From positions 1,488,001-1,552,000 of the forward strand of contig NZ_CP047200.1 of the NCBI RefSeq assembly GCF_030408675.1: DNA of 64,000 bases, in the 5' to 3' direction. Below are positions 15,870 to 26,274 of this stretch, one piece after another; within the stretch, counting starts at the first letter, position 1; the number at the start of each line of letters is the position of its first letter. The notes below the pieces were generated by a model that worked only from the letters and a program-made list of their open reading frames with translations, did no database searches and had not been told where the DNA came from. Made by a program: the position numbers and the translations under genes. This stretch comes from Corynebacterium durum. Lineage in GTDB: Bacteria; Actinomycetota; Actinomycetes; Mycobacteriales; Mycobacteriaceae.

Positions 15870-17909
15870 CTACCCCACATGTAGCGGATCTACTTGCACC
15901 CGTAGTGGCAGGTTGTCGCGTTGGAGGTAGAGTTTCACCAGCCCGGCGCGTAGTGCTTTGCCCAGTGCGTAGCGTCGGCTTTCAGCGAGCGGTACGCGTA
16001 TGAGGTAGCGCTGGGGTGGTCCGTAGCGGCGTTCGTCGTATTCGCCGGGTAGTGTCACCCCGGGGGGCAGATCCACGGGGCCTAGTATTTCCGCGTTGGG
16101 TGGTAGTTCTACGAGTCCCAGGTATTTTTCTAGGGATGCGGCCGCCCCGTCGAGTGCCGCCATGTGCACGGTTGGTGGGAAGTCTACTTCGGCGCGTTGG
16201 TCGAGTTCTATGGCGGCGGCGCGTACCATGTCCCAGCGGATCAGGGCTTGGACGGGCATGAGTCCGGAGGGGGCGACAACCACTACTTCCCCTCCTTTGT
16301 GGTGTGGTGCCACCAGGCTGGAGGCGGCGGCCCATTTGTGCAAGGCGTCTTCGGTGGCCCGCAGGTCGGGTCGTCGAAGTAGTGCCCAGGTGTCTAGCAG
16401 GAGGAGTGCTCCGTAGCTGCCGTCTGTGACGGTGGGTTCCGCGCCGGGTGTGGCCACGATGATGCGGGCACCGTCGCTGACGGTGTCGAGTATTTTGTTG
16501 CCTCCGGAGAGTTCGATAGGCACTTTCGGGAAGGCACGTCCGAATTCTTCGGCGGTTCGGTCGGTTCCGAGGACGATGGCGCGGAGTTTGGTGGAGCCGC
16601 ATTCGTTGCAGCGGTGTCGGGGGTCGGGGCGTCCGCACCAGCGGCAGGTTGGTACGGCGGCTTCGTCGGCGCTGCCTGCGGTGGGCAGGCCCAGGGGGCC
16701 GTTGCAGTGTCGGCATCGCGCAACGGCGACGCAGTTTCCGCAGGCCAGGACTGGTACGTATCCTTTGCGTGGTACTTGGATGAGTACGGGTTTGTCGGCG
16801 TCGAGGGCGCGTCGCACGGCTTCGAAGGCTATTTTTGGCAGGCGTGCGGTGCGGGCGTGGGGGTCGCGTTCCAGGGCGGTGTCGGTGTCGGCGACGGCGT
16901 GGATGCGGGGCATGCGCATGCGGATGGTATCGCGGGATCCAACTAGGTCATGCGCCCAGCCTTGTTGCACCATCAGCTGTACTTCGGGGGTGCGGGTGTG
17001 TCCCGCCATGATGAGAGAGCAGCCTTCGATGACGCTGCGGGTGGTCAGTACCTCCCGCGCGTGCACGTAGGGGGCTCGGGGGTCGACGAGGCTGTCGTCG
17101 CCGTCGTTGAGAATCACCGCAAGTTTCAGGTTGTTCATCGGCGCGAACGCGGCGCTTCGAGTGCCGATTACCAGCCGTCCCTGCCCGTGCAGCACTGACA
17201 GGAACCGCCGGTAACGCGCCTGCGGGCCGAGTGACGCGGTGAGCACAGTGATCTGTTTGGCTGACACGAGTTTCCGTAATGCCGCTTCCAGCTTGTCGAC
17301 GTCCCGTTGGTCAGGCACCACGATCAGCGCACCGCCGTCACCCATTACTGTTTTCACAGCTAGGGCAGCCAGGGCGTCCGCCCAGGAGTCACCGGGGAGT
17401 ATTTGCCACGCCGCTCGCGCGGTTGTGCCGCCAAGGACTGCATCGACAAAGGACTCTCCGTGCTGGTAGGCGGACCATGCAGACAGGTCGGGTTCCTCCA
17501 CGTCCCCGAGTTCGTCCCAGGGTGTGGTGGTGTCTGATTCTTCGGCGCGGGCGTGCCTGCTGGGGATGGCGGCGCGGATGATGTCGCTGCGGATTCCTGC
17601 GTACCGGTCGCACAGGGCGTCGGTAAGCCGTCGCATCTGCGGGGGGTAGACCACTTCTGGTGAGATGACGTTTTTGATCCAGGCCAGTTCCCCGGGGTAG
17701 TCGGTGGTGTCGCCGCGGGCGATGATCAGGGCGTCGGTAAGCCTGCCGCTGAAGTAGACGCGGATGCGGGTGCCGGGTTGCGCTGCGTCGTCTTGGGTGG
17801 CGTCAACTTTGTAGTCGAAAAGCCGGTCGAGTGGGGAAAGCCCCAGTAATGGCAACACCCGCGCCACGGGCCTGGTGGGCGCTGGGACGCGGGCGGTGCT
17901 GGCTGACAT
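15870..17909 (-). CDS. priA: Primosomal protein N' (PriA), actinobacterial form without ATPase motifs
   Basis: 679 residues. It opens with the 3' DNA-binding domain (PVARVLPLLGLSPLDRLFDY) and has the zinc-binding cluster CGNCVAVARCRHC...CRWCGRPDPRHRCNECG with eight cysteines, as in replication-restart PriA. The Walker A motif (GSGKT in classical PriA) is absent: the corresponding place reads PGDSWADALA. The DEEH box reads ILNDGDD. So it is unlikely to be an active helicase and may only recognise forks, as in other corynebacteria and mycobacteria. ATG 17909 gives the normal N-terminus. The gene starts 11 bases after metK. Confidence 0.9.
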   Translation of the reverse strand: MSASTARVPAPTRPVARVLPLLGLSPLDRLFDYKVDATQDDAAQPGTRIRVYFSGRLTDALIIARGDTTDYPGELAWIKNVISPEVVYPPQMRRLTDALCDRYAGIRSDIIRAAIPSRHARAEESDTTTPWDELGDVEEPDLSAWSAYQHGESFVDAVLGGTTARAAWQILPGDSWADALAALAVKTVMGDGGALIVVPDQRDVDKLEAALRKLVSAKQITVLTASLGPQARYRRFLSVLHGQGRLVIGTRSAAFAPMNNLKLAVILNDGDDSLVDPRAPYVHAREVLTTRSVIEGCSLIMAGHTRTPEVQLMVQQGWAHDLVGSRDTIRMRMPRIHAVADTDTALERDPHARTARLPKIAFEAVRRALDADKPVLIQVPRKGYVPVLACGNCVAVARCRHCNGPLGLPTAGSADEAAVPTCRWCGRPDPRHRCNECGSTKLRAIVLGTDRTAEEFGRAFPKVPIELSGGNKILDTVSDGARIIVATPGAEPTVTDGSYGALLLLDTWALLRRPDLRATEDALHKWAAASSLVAPHHKGGEVVVVAPSGLMPVQALIRWDMVRAAAIELDQRAEVDFPPTVHMAALDGAAASLEKYLGLVELPPNAEILGPVDLPPGVTLPGEYDERRYGPPQRYLIRVPLAESRRYALGKALRAGLVKLYLQRDNLPLRVQVDPLHVG

Positions 17910-17920
17910 GGCACTACATA

Positions 17921-19153
17921 TTACAGGCCAGCCGCTGCTCGTAGTTCCTGCACGCGGTTGGTGTGCTCCCATGGGAGGTCCAGGTCGGTGCGCCCGAAAT
18001 GCCCGTAGGCGGCGGTTTGGGCGTAGATGGGCCGCAGCAGGTCTAGGTCGCGGATAATGGCGGCGGGACGAAGGTCAAACACCTCGGACACGGCTGCCTG
18101 AATGGCCTCGTCGGTTAGTCCCTCGGCGGCGGTGCCGAAGGTTTCCACGTACAGCCCCACAGGCTTTGCCCGGCCGATGGCGTAAGCCACCTGCACTTCC
18201 ACCCGATCAGCAAGTCCTGCCGCAACTACGTTTTTGGCCACCCAGCGCATGGCGTAGGCGGCGGAGCGGTCGACTTTGCTGGGGTCTTTACCGGAGAACG
18301 CGCCACCACCGTGGCGGGCCATGCCACCGTAAGTGTCCACGATGATTTTGCGGCCGGTCAGCCCGGCATCGCCCATGGGCCCTCCGAGGGTGAAGGAGCC
18401 GGAAGGATTGACCAGCAGAGTAAGCTCGTCGGTCACAAGGTCTTCCAGCTCGGCGTCAGCGATCACAGGCTGGAGCACGTGCGTGCGCAGCTGCTGCTCC
18501 AGCCATTCCTGAGTGACGTCGGGGTCATGCTGCGTGGAGATGACCACGGTATCCAGGTAGACGGGCTTGTTGTTCTCGTCGTAGGCGAAGGTCACCTGGG
18601 TTTTACCATCGGGGCGTATGTTCGGCACAATGCCTTTTTTCCGCACCTCAGTCAACCGTCGTGCCAGGCGGTGCGCCAGTGAAATGGGCAGCGGCATGTA
18701 TTCGGGAGTTTCGTTGGTGGCGTAGCCGAACATCAGACCCTGGTCGCCGGCACCGTTGCGGTCGTTGTCTTCTACTTCCTGGCCAGAGCGCATCTCATGG
18801 GAGTTTTCCACACCGGCGCTGATTTCGTGGCTCTGCTCACCGATGGCGACGGTCACGCCGCAGGTAGTGCCGTCGAAACCTACCTCGGAGGAGGTGAAAC
18901 CAATGTCGCGGAGGCGGTCACGCACCAGTTGCGGAATTTCGACGTAGCCAGAGCAGCGTACCTCCCCCACCACATGAACAAGCCCGGTAGTCACCACGGT
19001 TTCCACGGCAACGTGCGAGTGGGGGTCTTTGGCGAGCATGGCGTCCAGGATGGTGTCAGAGATGGCGTCGCAGATTTTATCTGGGTGGCCTTCCGTGACG
19101 GATTCGCTGGTGAAAAGGCGGAGCTGGCGGTGTGACGCCTCGGCCTGTGTCAT
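17921..19153 (-). CDS. metK: S-adenosylmethionine synthetase
   Basis: 410 residues. It makes S-adenosylmethionine from methionine and ATP. The signatures [12 protein letters not shown] (near 18-29), [16 protein letters not shown] and [19 protein letters not shown] are all intact, including the phosphate-binding loop and metal ligands. The sequence is colinear with bacterial MetK. ATG 19153 is followed by a typical MetK opening ([15 protein letters not shown]). It sits between coaBC and priA in the core block; about 70 bases separate it from coaBC, so it may also have its own promoter. Confidence 0.98.
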   Translation of the reverse strand: MTQAEASHRQLRLFTSESVTEGHPDKICDAISDTILDAMLAKDPHSHVAVETVVTTGLVHVVGEVRCSGYVEIPQLVRDRLRDIGFTSSEVGFDGTTCGVTVAIGEQSHEISAGVENSHEMRSGQEVEDNDRNGAGDQGLMFGYATNETPEYMPLPISLAHRLARRLTEVRKKGIVPNIRPDGKTQVTFAYDENNKPVYLDTVVISTQHDPDVTQEWLEQQLRTHVLQPVIADAELEDLVTDELTLLVNPSGSFTLGGPMGDAGLTGRKIIVDTYGGMARHGGGAFSGKDPSKVDRSAAYAMRWVAKNVVAAGLADRVEVQVAYAIGRAKPVGLYVETFGTAAEGLTDEAIQAAVSEVFDLRPAAIIRDLDLLRPIYAQTAAYGHFGRTDLDLPWEHTNRVQELRAAAGL

Positions 19154-19221
19154 TATGTGGGTCCTTATGCTGTTAAAGAGAAGGGTAAAGCATTAATCCC
19201 TACCAATATAGACTAAGCTGT

Positions 19222-20469
19222 CTAACTGGACAAGGGCGGCATTAGTTCCACAACCTCGTCCATGATCTGGGCTGCAACTTCCAGCTTGGAGCCGGGCAGC
19301 ACATCCACCATCCGGCCGTCAGGAAACACTATCCACCCGGAGTTTGTGTCCTGGCCGAACACTTTGCCTGCACCTACCTCGTTGCACATGAGCAGATCGC
19401 AACCCTTGCGCTGAAGTTTCGCCACCGCATGGTCCAGGGGTGTTGCACCGTCGTCGCCGGTTTCCGCAGCAAACCCCACAATCACTGGGTTTTTCTCCCA
19501 AATCCCGGTGGACCGAATCTCGGTCAGGCCCGCCAGAATATCGGGGTTTTCCACCAATTCCAGCTGCCCCAGAGCCTGCGAATCGGCACCTTTTTTCAGC
19601 TTGACAGCAGCCTGATGAGCTGGCCGCACATCCGCCACGGCCGCGGCCATGATGATCACGTCCTGCTCCCCCGCAATCTCACCAACCTTGTCCGCCATAT
19701 CCCTGGCAGAGAGCACACGGTGCACCACTGTTTCACCCGCGGGGTTCGGCAAATCATCCGTGTTCGCCGCCACCACCGTCACCTCCGCACCTCGGTGCGC
19801 CGCTATTTCCGCCAAGGCAAAGCCCTGCCGCCCTGATGAGCGGTTGCCAATAAACCGCACCGGGTCCAGGTTTTCTTGGGTACCACCGGCGGTGATCAGT
19901 ACTTTCCTACCTTCAAGATCGCGGGGTATCTGTGCCCCCGCATACACCGCCAGTGCCGCCTCGCCGATCTGCCCTGGTTCCAGTAGCCTGCCTGGGCCGG
20001 AATCGGTACCGGTCAGCCTGCCGTGAGCGGGTTCGAGGACGGTGATTGCGCGGCGTCGTAACGTAGCCACGTTGTCCTGCGTGGCGGGGTTCCACCACAT
20101 TTCTGTGTGCATCGCCGGTGCCACCACCACCGGGCAGGTAGCCACCAGACACGTGGCGGTGAGTAGGTCATCAGCGCGACCCGCAGCCATGCGAGCCATC
20201 AGGTCAGCCGTTGCCGGAGCAATCACTACAAGGTCAGCTGCCTGCCCCACCCGGACATGCTGCACCTGATCTACAGCATCAAACACTGACGTGGACACAG
20301 GGTTACCCGAGAGCGCCTCAAACGTCGCCGCCCCCACAAATTTCAACGCCGACTCCGTGGGAACCACCGTCACCGAATGACCCCGCTCGGTGAAAAACCG
20401 CACCAGGTGGCAAGCTTTATAGGCTGCAATGCCGCCAGCAACCCCCACTACAATATTCAACCCAGTCAC
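19222..20469 (-). CDS. coaBC: Bifunctional phosphopantothenoylcysteine decarboxylase / phosphopantothenate-cysteine ligase
   Basis: 415 residues catalysing two CoA steps: ligation of cysteine to 4'-phosphopantothenate and decarboxylation. The CoaC part shows GVAGGIAAYKACHLVRF, the VIAPATADLMARMA block and PAMHTEMW with the catalytic cysteine at ATCPVVVAPAM. The CoaB part has ITAGGTQENLDPVRFIGNRSSG, AAAVADVRP and KLKKG. GTG 20469 is the start. The gene lies between rpoZ and metK in the usual actinobacterial order. Confidence 0.97.
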   Translation of the reverse strand: MTGLNIVVGVAGGIAAYKACHLVRFFTERGHSVTVVPTESALKFVGAATFEALSGNPVSTSVFDAVDQVQHVRVGQAADLVVIAPATADLMARMAAGRADDLLTATCLVATCPVVVAPAMHTEMWWNPATQDNVATLRRRAITVLEPAHGRLTGTDSGPGRLLEPGQIGEAALAVYAGAQIPRDLEGRKVLITAGGTQENLDPVRFIGNRSSGRQGFALAEIAAHRGAEVTVVAANTDDLPNPAGETVVHRVLSARDMADKVGEIAGEQDVIIMAAAVADVRPAHQAAVKLKKGADSQALGQLELVENPDILAGLTEIRSTGIWEKNPVIVGFAAETGDDGATPLDHAVAKLQRKGCDLLMCNEVGAGKVFGQDTNSGWIVFPDGRMVDVLPGSKLEVAAQIMDEVVELMPPLSS

Positions 20470-20551
20470 ATCAACATCCTTGAGATAAAAGAAAATCCCT
20501 GCACGCCCACAGTGTAAGCGCGCAGGGAAACACGATTATGGCAACAGGCCA

Positions 20552-20857
20552 CTAGCCTTCTTCGTGATCCAACATTCCCTTGTTGATTTCACGCAGCGCG
20601 ATGGACAGCGGCTTTTCCTGATTCTCCGGCTCAATAAGAGGACCGACGAACTCGAAAACACCCTCATCAGCCTGCTGGAAGTAGCTATTAATCTGGCGGG
20701 CGCGTTTCGCAGCGAAAATCACCAGAGCATACTTGGAGGACACTTTATCCAGCAGCTCATCAATGGGCGGGGCGGTGATACCAATGGGATCATCGAACAC
20801 CGCTTCGGTGATGGCAATATCGTTGCTCACGCTGTTGACGTTGGTCACGTTGGTCAC
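20552..20857 (-). CDS. rpoZ: DNA-directed RNA polymerase omega subunit
   Basis: 101 residues. The omega core [22 protein letters not shown] is intact; omega helps fold and assemble beta prime. After it come the extended loop and acidic C-terminus usual in actinobacteria. I prefer GTG 20857, five bases after GAAAAGG; GTG 20863 in the same frame overlaps that site. It lies between gmk and coaBC. Confidence 0.95.
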   Translation of the reverse strand: MTNVTNVNSVSNDIAITEAVFDDPIGITAPPIDELLDKVSSKYALVIFAAKRARQINSYFQQADEGVFEFVGPLIEPENQEKPLSIALREINKGMLDHEEG

Positions 20858-20939
20858 AAGCACCTTTTCGAAAGTTACGATAAATGATCAACCCAGGATT
20901 GTACCTGAGCACTCCCTGCGAAACATAACCAGCGCGCAG

Positions 20940-21530
20940 CTAGTCACGTCCCAACAGGATCTCAGTGATTTCAGCCACCGCACGATCAATGTCATCGTTG
21001 ACAACGACCACATCGAATTCATCTTTGGCGGCGAGTTCAGCTTTTGCGGTTTTAAGACGCCTATCAATGACGTCTTGCGGCTCTGTGCCACGACCAACAA
21101 GACGGTCCACCAGGACCTCCCAGGACGGCGGGGCCAGAAACACCGTGTTCGCCTCGGGCATCATACGTGCCACGTTCCGGGCACCCACAATGTCAACCTC
21201 CACCAACACCGGTCGCCCCTCAGACAATGCATCACGCACAGGCCCAGCGGGAGTTCCGGATCGTTGCAGGCCACCATGAATGTCAGCCCATTCCAACATT
21301 TCCCCAGCGTCAATCTTCTCTTGGAATTCTTCGCGCGTGACGTAGAAATAGTCACGGCCGTCCACTTCACCGGGACGAGGATCCCTGGTCGTCATAGAGA
21401 CGCTGAAATACAGTTGGGGAATTTCTTCACGAAGGCGATGAACCACCGTGGATTTTCCAACGGCAGACGGGCCAAGCAAAACCACTAAACGACCTTGGCC
21501 CTGTTCATTTTTAGGTTTATCGCCGGTCAC
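20940..21530 (-). CDS. gmk: Guanylate kinase
   Basis: 196 residues; converts GMP to GDP. The P-loop [14 protein letters not shown] is at about 20-33, the GMP-binding region [20 protein letters not shown] follows, and the lid/acidic block ends the enzyme normally. The start is GTG 21530, directly downstream of mihF (21-base gap), so the two are probably co-transcribed. The order pyrF-mihF-gmk-rpoZ is conserved in actinobacteria. Confidence 0.97.
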   Translation of the reverse strand: MTGDKPKNEQGQGRLVVLLGPSAVGKSTVVHRLREEIPQLYFSVSMTTRDPRPGEVDGRDYFYVTREEFQEKIDAGEMLEWADIHGGLQRSGTPAGPVRDALSEGRPVLVEVDIVGARNVARMMPEANTVFLAPPSWEVLVDRLVGRGTEPQDVIDRRLKTAKAELAAKDEFDVVVVNDDIDRAVAEITEILLGRD

Positions 21531-21551
21531 GCTGATGTAGTCCTTAAGTTC

Positions 21552-21878
21552 CTAGTCCTCATCAGCGAAGCCGAAGCGCTCCAGCAGAGCGCGACGCTGA
21601 CGGTCACCCAGGCCACGCAGGCGGCGAGTCTGAGCAATCTCCAGCTCATCCATGATTTCCTTCGCCTTCACCTTGCCCACCTTCGGCATTGCTTCCAAAA
21701 TTGCGGAAACCTTGGTCTTGCCGATGGTCTCGTTGGACTCAGCCTGGTCCAAAACTTCCTTGAGGTTGGTGCCACCGCGCTTGAGCTTCTCTTTGAGCTC
21801 TGCACGCGCCTTGCGAGCCTCAGCAGCCTTTGCGAGGGCTTCCTTGCGCTGCTCATCAGTCAACTTGGGAAGTGCCAC
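21552..21878 (-). CDS. mihF: Mycobacterial-type integration host factor (mIHF)
   Basis: 108 residues; an actinobacterial nucleoid-associated protein unrelated in fold to IhfA/B. It has the basic N-terminal helix LTDEQRKEALAKAAEARKA, a long helical core and the helix-two-turn-helix end ETIGKTKVSAILEAMPKVGK ... RRLRGLGDRQRRALLE. The GTG start 21878 follows a perfect CGGAGGAA by a few bases. The frame runs on to 21977, but that extension lies in the pyrF-mihF gap and has no ribosome site. Confidence 0.95.
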   Translation of the reverse strand: MALPKLTDEQRKEALAKAAEARKARAELKEKLKRGGTNLKEVLDQAESNETIGKTKVSAILEAMPKVGKVKAKEIMDELEIAQTRRLRGLGDRQRRALLERFGFADED

Positions 21879-22099
21879 GGGGTTCCTCCGTAATTCAGAT
21901 AAAGGGATGATTGCTATGTGGTATCGGTTGTACCATTTTTCGCCCGCAACATCGCGCAAATTTAACAAAAATTTCATCGATGTCGGCCGAGGGCTTCCGC
22001 TAGTCTAGCACTCTTACCGGAAAATCCAAGGTGGCTACTCCAAAAAGCCATGTCGCGGCCCTCCTGATTGCCGCGATCAGCCCGATACTTTCTCGCCGC

Positions 22100-22936
22100 T
22101 CACCTGGGAAAACCCGGATAGTCGGCCGCCGCCGCAGAAACCGCCTGAGAAAGTTCAAAAACCCCAGGTCCGTGTCGCAGAATGCCACGTGAGATATTCG
22201 GAAACACCCACGCACTCATTTTTTCCGCCAACGTATCGACGTCCGCCGCACTCGCGCCCTGCGCGCCCACACCGGGCATCAACACTGGACCATTCAGGTC
22301 CGTGAGGTCGGGCACGCTGTCAAGGGTTGCGCCAACAACAACCCCCACATCACCGAATTCACCCGCTTTTCTCCATGACGAGTTTTCCGCAGCCGCAGCG
22401 TCCACCATGAGCTGGTCCAGGCGCACGCCATCAGTATTGACGCAGTCTTGTACCTGGCGACCTTCCGGGTTAGAGGTGGCAGCCAGCACAAACACTCCCC
22501 TGCCGTGAGTGTGAGCCAGGTCCAACTCGGGGCGCAATGCCTCAAACCCCAGGTACGGGGAAACTGTCACAGCATCAGCACACAGCGGCGAGGAATCACT
22601 GAGCCACGCTTCAGCGTAGGCGGCCATGGTCGAGCCAATATCTCCACGTTTCGCATCCGCCACGACCAAGGCACCCTGTTCGCGCAGGTCACGGATAGTC
22701 TCTTCCAACACGGCGTAGCCCTGGGAACCAAACGCCTCATAGAAAGCAACCTGGGGTTTCACCAATGCCACTGATGGTCCGAACGCTTCCACACAGATCC
22801 TGGAAAACCGCCTAAGGCCGTCCGCAGTCACGCCTAGTCCCCACTGCTCCAGTAGCGCCGGATGGGGGTCTATTCCCACGCAGAGCCGCCCGCGCTCAAG
22901 CGAGACAGTCTGGAGTTTTTCACCGAAACTGCGCAT
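22100..22936 (-). CDS. pyrF: Orotidine 5'-phosphate decarboxylase (type 2)
   Basis: 278 residues; converts OMP to UMP, the last step of de novo UMP synthesis. The type 2 active-site block VVADAKRGDIGSTMAAYAEAW is present with the catalytic Lys/Asp pattern. Start ATG 22936 overlaps the carB stop by one base (TGATG), so the two are translationally coupled. It ends the pyrimidine operon; about 220 bases separate it from mihF. Confidence 0.97.
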   Translation of the reverse strand: MRSFGEKLQTVSLERGRLCVGIDPHPALLEQWGLGVTADGLRRFSRICVEAFGPSVALVKPQVAFYEAFGSQGYAVLEETIRDLREQGALVVADAKRGDIGSTMAAYAEAWLSDSSPLCADAVTVSPYLGFEALRPELDLAHTHGRGVFVLAATSNPEGRQVQDCVNTDGVRLDQLMVDAAAAENSSWRKAGEFGDVGVVVGATLDSVPDLTDLNGPVLMPGVGAQGASAADVDTLAEKMSAWVFPNISRGILRHGPGVFELSQAVSAAAADYPGFPR

Positions 22937-25900
22937 CAGTCCTCCGTGTAGTCGAGTTCTTGCAGCGCACGCACCGAGAGCTCCCCGGCGCGGAGCGCTT
23001 CAATGCCTTGCACGGCGGCGGTCACGCCCTGGACCGTGGTGACCAGTGGGATTCCCACGTTAACGGCGGCGGCACGGATGTCGTAGCCGTCGTGGCGGGC
23101 ACCTGCGGAGCCTGCCGGGGTGTTCAAAATCAGGTCAACCTCCCCGTTTTTGATGCGGTCCACGATGGAGACGCCGTCGGTTCCGGCTTTGATGTCGGAG
23201 TGTTTGAGCACGGTTTCGCAGGGGATGCCGTTGCGGCGGAGCATACCTGCGGTGCCTGCGGTGGCGAGCATGGTAAAGCCCAGGGAGGCCAGGCGTTGGA
23301 TGGGGAAAATGAGTGTGCGTTTGTCGCGGTTGGCCACGGAGACGAACACGGTGCCGCTGGTGGGTAGTTCCCCGAACGCTCCTGCCTCGGCTTTCGCGTA
23401 GGCCGCGCCGAAGTTATCGGCCAAGCCCATCACTTCGCCGGTGGATTTCATCTCTGGGCTGAGCAGGGAGTCAAGCATGGAACCGTCGGGGCGTCGGAAC
23501 CTGGTGAAGGGCAGGACGGCTTCTTTGACGGCGATGGGTGCGTCAAGGGGCAACGATCCACCGTCGTGGCTGGTGGGGATAATGCCTTCTTCTTGAAGTT
23601 CGGCAATGGTAGCACCGAGCATGATGCGGGAGGCGGCTTTGGCCAGCGGTACGCCAGTTGCCTTGGAGACAAAAGGCACGGTTCGGGAGGCGCGCGGGTT
23701 GGCTTCAATGACGTAGAGGATGTCATCTTTGAGGGCGAATTGGACGTTGATGAGTCCTCTGACACCGATGCCGTGCGCAAGCGCGGCGGTGGATTCCCGA
23801 ACTTTGTTGATGTCTTCCGTGCCGAGCGTCATGGGCGGCAGCGCGCAGGCGGAGTCGCCGGAGTGGATGCCTGCTTCTTCGATGTGTTCCATCACGCCGG
23901 CGAGGTAGACGTCGGTGCCGTCGCAGAGGGCGTCAACGTCGATTTCGATGGCGTTGTCGAGGAAGCGGTCGACCAGGACGGGATGGTCGCTGGTGATTTC
24001 GGTGGCGCGTTCGATGTAGTTGCGGAGGGAGCGCTCGTCGTAGACGATTTCCATGCCGCGCCCGCCGAGCACGTAGGAGGGGCGAACCAGGACGGGGTAG
24101 CCGATTTTTTCTGCCACGTCGCGGGCCTGCTCGAACGAGGTCGCGGTGCCAAACGCCGGTGCGGGCAGTCCTGCCGTACGGAGTACTTCGCCGAATTCGC
24201 CGCGGTCTTCAGCCAGGTTGATGGCTTCGGGTGTGGTGCCCACAACGGGCACGCCTGCGTTGCGGAGCTTTTCTGCAAGTCCCAGCGGGGTTTGTCCGCC
24301 AAGTTGGACAATCACGCCTGCGACTGTGCCGGATTGGCTTTCGGCGTGGTAGACCTCCATGACGTCTTCAAAGGTAAGGGGTTCAAAGTAGAGGCGGTCG
24401 GCGGTGTCGTAATCGGTGGAGACGGTTTCAGGGTTGCAGTTGACCATCACCGTTTCGTAGCCGACGCGGGAGAGCTCCAGGGCGGCGTGGACGCAGGAGT
24501 AATCGAATTCGATGCCCTGCCCGATGCGGTTAGGTCCGGAACCGAGAATGATTACTTTTTCGCGTTCGGTTTGGCGCGTCACCTCTGATTCTGCGGCGGG
24601 GTCCAATTCGTAGGCCGAGTAGTGGTACGGGGTTTGTGCCTCAAACTCGGCGGCACAGGTGTCCACGGTTTTGAATACGGGGCGAATACCCAAGGACCAG
24701 CGCAGACGGCGTACGCCTTCCTCACCGGCAAATTCCGGGCGAAGTGCAGCGATTTGCCGGTCGGAAAGCCCGTTGTATTTGGCGGTGCGCAGGAGTTCCT
24801 CGGTGAGCACCGGGGCGTCGACAAGCTCGGCGCGGAAGTCCACCAGGGCTTTAAGCTCGGCGAGGAACCAGGGGTCAATGCCAGAGGCGGCGTATACCTC
24901 GTCCACAGTGGCGCCGAGCCGCAGTGCGAGTTCGGCGTCGTAGATGCGGCCCTCGGTGGGGCGTTTAAGATCCGCAAGCACGGCGCTCACGTCGGTGGCG
25001 CGGTCGCCCGCAAATGTCTCGTCGGGGACAGTCCAGAACCCTGCTTGTTTGTTTTCCAGGGACCGCATGACTTTGCCCAGCGCAGCAATGTAGTTGCGGC
25101 CGAGCGCCATGGCTTCACCAACGGATTTCATGGTGGTGGTGAGGGTGTCATCGGCACCGGTGAATTTTTCAAAGGCGAAGCGCGGGGCTTTGACCACCAC
25201 ATAATCCAACGTGGGTTCGAAGGCAGCTGGTGTAACGCCGGTGATGTCGTTGGTGATTTCGTCGAGAGTGTAGCCGATGGCGAGCTTCGCGGCGATTTTG
25301 GCGATGGGGAATCCCGTCGCCTTGGATGCCAACGCCGAGGACCTGGACACACGGGGGTTCATCTCGATGGTGATCAGGCGGCCGTCTCGGGGGTTGACGG
25401 CGAATTGGATGTTGCAGCCACCGGTGTCCACACCCACTTCACGCAGAATGGCGAAGCCTTGGTTGCGCATGATCTGGAACTCGCGGTCGGTCAGCGTCAT
25501 GGCGGGTGCCACGGTCACGGAATCACCGGTGTGCACACCCAACGCATCCACATTTTCGATGGAACACACCACCACGCAGTTGTCGTTGGCATCGCGCATG
25601 AGTTCCAGCTCGTATTCTTTCCAGCCGAGAATGGACTCTTCGATGAGCACATTGGCTTCGGGTGATGCCGCAAGTCCGCCACCGGCGATGCGTTCCACAT
25701 CTTCGTTGGTAAAGGCCAGGCCGGACCCCAGCCCCCCCATGGTGAACGACGGCCGAACCACAACGGGAAGACCCAGTTCAGTCACGGTTTCCCGGACTTC
25801 ATCCATGGTGTGGCACACCCGGGAACGCGCGGATTCACCGCCGATTTTCGCCACAATGTCTTTGAATTTTTGGCGGTCTTCGCCTCGTTCAATGGCATCA

Positions 25901-26274
25901 ATGTCGGCGCCGATGAGTTCGACGTTGTATTTGTCCAACGAGCCACGACGGTCCAGGGCGATGGCCGCGTTCAGCGCGGTCTGCCCTCCGAGAGTGGCCA
26001 GCACCGCATCGATGGGATGCCCTGCAGCGATTTCGGCTTCGAAGATTTTTTCAATGTACTCCGGCTGAATGGGTTCCACATAGGTGTGGTCAGCGAACTC
26101 CGGGTCGGTCATGATGGTGGCCGGGTTGGAGTTGATCAGGGTGACGCGTAGTCCTTCTTCTTTGAGCACGCGGCAGGCTTGGGTGCCGGAGTAGTCGAAT
26201 TCGCAGGCCTGGCCGATGACGATGGGTCCGGAACCAATGACCAGCACATGGTTGATGTCGGTGCGCTGTGGCAT
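22936..26274 (-). CDS. carB: Carbamoyl-phosphate synthase large subunit
   Basis: 1112 residues with the two homologous ATP-grasp halves. The first begins [21 protein letters not shown]; the second repeats it as [20 protein letters not shown] near residue 575. Each half has NCNPE/NSNPAT, VRPS and glycine-rich loops. The C-terminal regulatory domain (MGS-like) ends near 1100. It makes carbamoyl phosphate from ammonia delivered by CarA. ATG 26274 abuts the carA stop with no gap. Length and layout are normal. Confidence 0.99.
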   Translation of the reverse strand: MPQRTDINHVLVIGSGPIVIGQACEFDYSGTQACRVLKEEGLRVTLINSNPATIMTDPEFADHTYVEPIQPEYIEKIFEAEIAAGHPIDAVLATLGGQTALNAAIALDRRGSLDKYNVELIGADIDAIERGEDRQKFKDIVAKIGGESARSRVCHTMDEVRETVTELGLPVVVRPSFTMGGLGSGLAFTNEDVERIAGGGLAASPEANVLIEESILGWKEYELELMRDANDNCVVVCSIENVDALGVHTGDSVTVAPAMTLTDREFQIMRNQGFAILREVGVDTGGCNIQFAVNPRDGRLITIEMNPRVSRSSALASKATGFPIAKIAAKLAIGYTLDEITNDITGVTPAAFEPTLDYVVVKAPRFAFEKFTGADDTLTTTMKSVGEAMALGRNYIAALGKVMRSLENKQAGFWTVPDETFAGDRATDVSAVLADLKRPTEGRIYDAELALRLGATVDEVYAASGIDPWFLAELKALVDFRAELVDAPVLTEELLRTAKYNGLSDRQIAALRPEFAGEEGVRRLRWSLGIRPVFKTVDTCAAEFEAQTPYHYSAYELDPAAESEVTRQTEREKVIILGSGPNRIGQGIEFDYSCVHAALELSRVGYETVMVNCNPETVSTDYDTADRLYFEPLTFEDVMEVYHAESQSGTVAGVIVQLGGQTPLGLAEKLRNAGVPVVGTTPEAINLAEDRGEFGEVLRTAGLPAPAFGTATSFEQARDVAEKIGYPVLVRPSYVLGGRGMEIVYDERSLRNYIERATEITSDHPVLVDRFLDNAIEIDVDALCDGTDVYLAGVMEHIEEAGIHSGDSACALPPMTLGTEDINKVRESTAALAHGIGVRGLINVQFALKDDILYVIEANPRASRTVPFVSKATGVPLAKAASRIMLGATIAELQEEGIIPTSHDGGSLPLDAPIAVKEAVLPFTRFRRPDGSMLDSLLSPEMKSTGEVMGLADNFGAAYAKAEAGAFGELPTSGTVFVSVANRDKRTLIFPIQRLASLGFTMLATAGTAGMLRRNGIPCETVLKHSDIKAGTDGVSIVDRIKNGEVDLILNTPAGSAGARHDGYDIRAAAVNVGIPLVTTVQGVTAAVQGIEALRAGELSVRALQELDYTED

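Noticed and set aside
16016..17070. Long open frames on the plus strand and other minus-strand frames across priA
   Set aside because: High-GC shadows of priA; repetitive Arg/Pro/Gly translations.
19154..19221. Possible SAM riboswitch before metK
   Set aside because: The gap is only about 70 bases with no SAM-I or SAM-II-like helices that I can draw.
22000..22215. Minus-strand frame between pyrF and mihF
   Set aside because: It lies mostly within pyrF in another frame and has no ribosome site.
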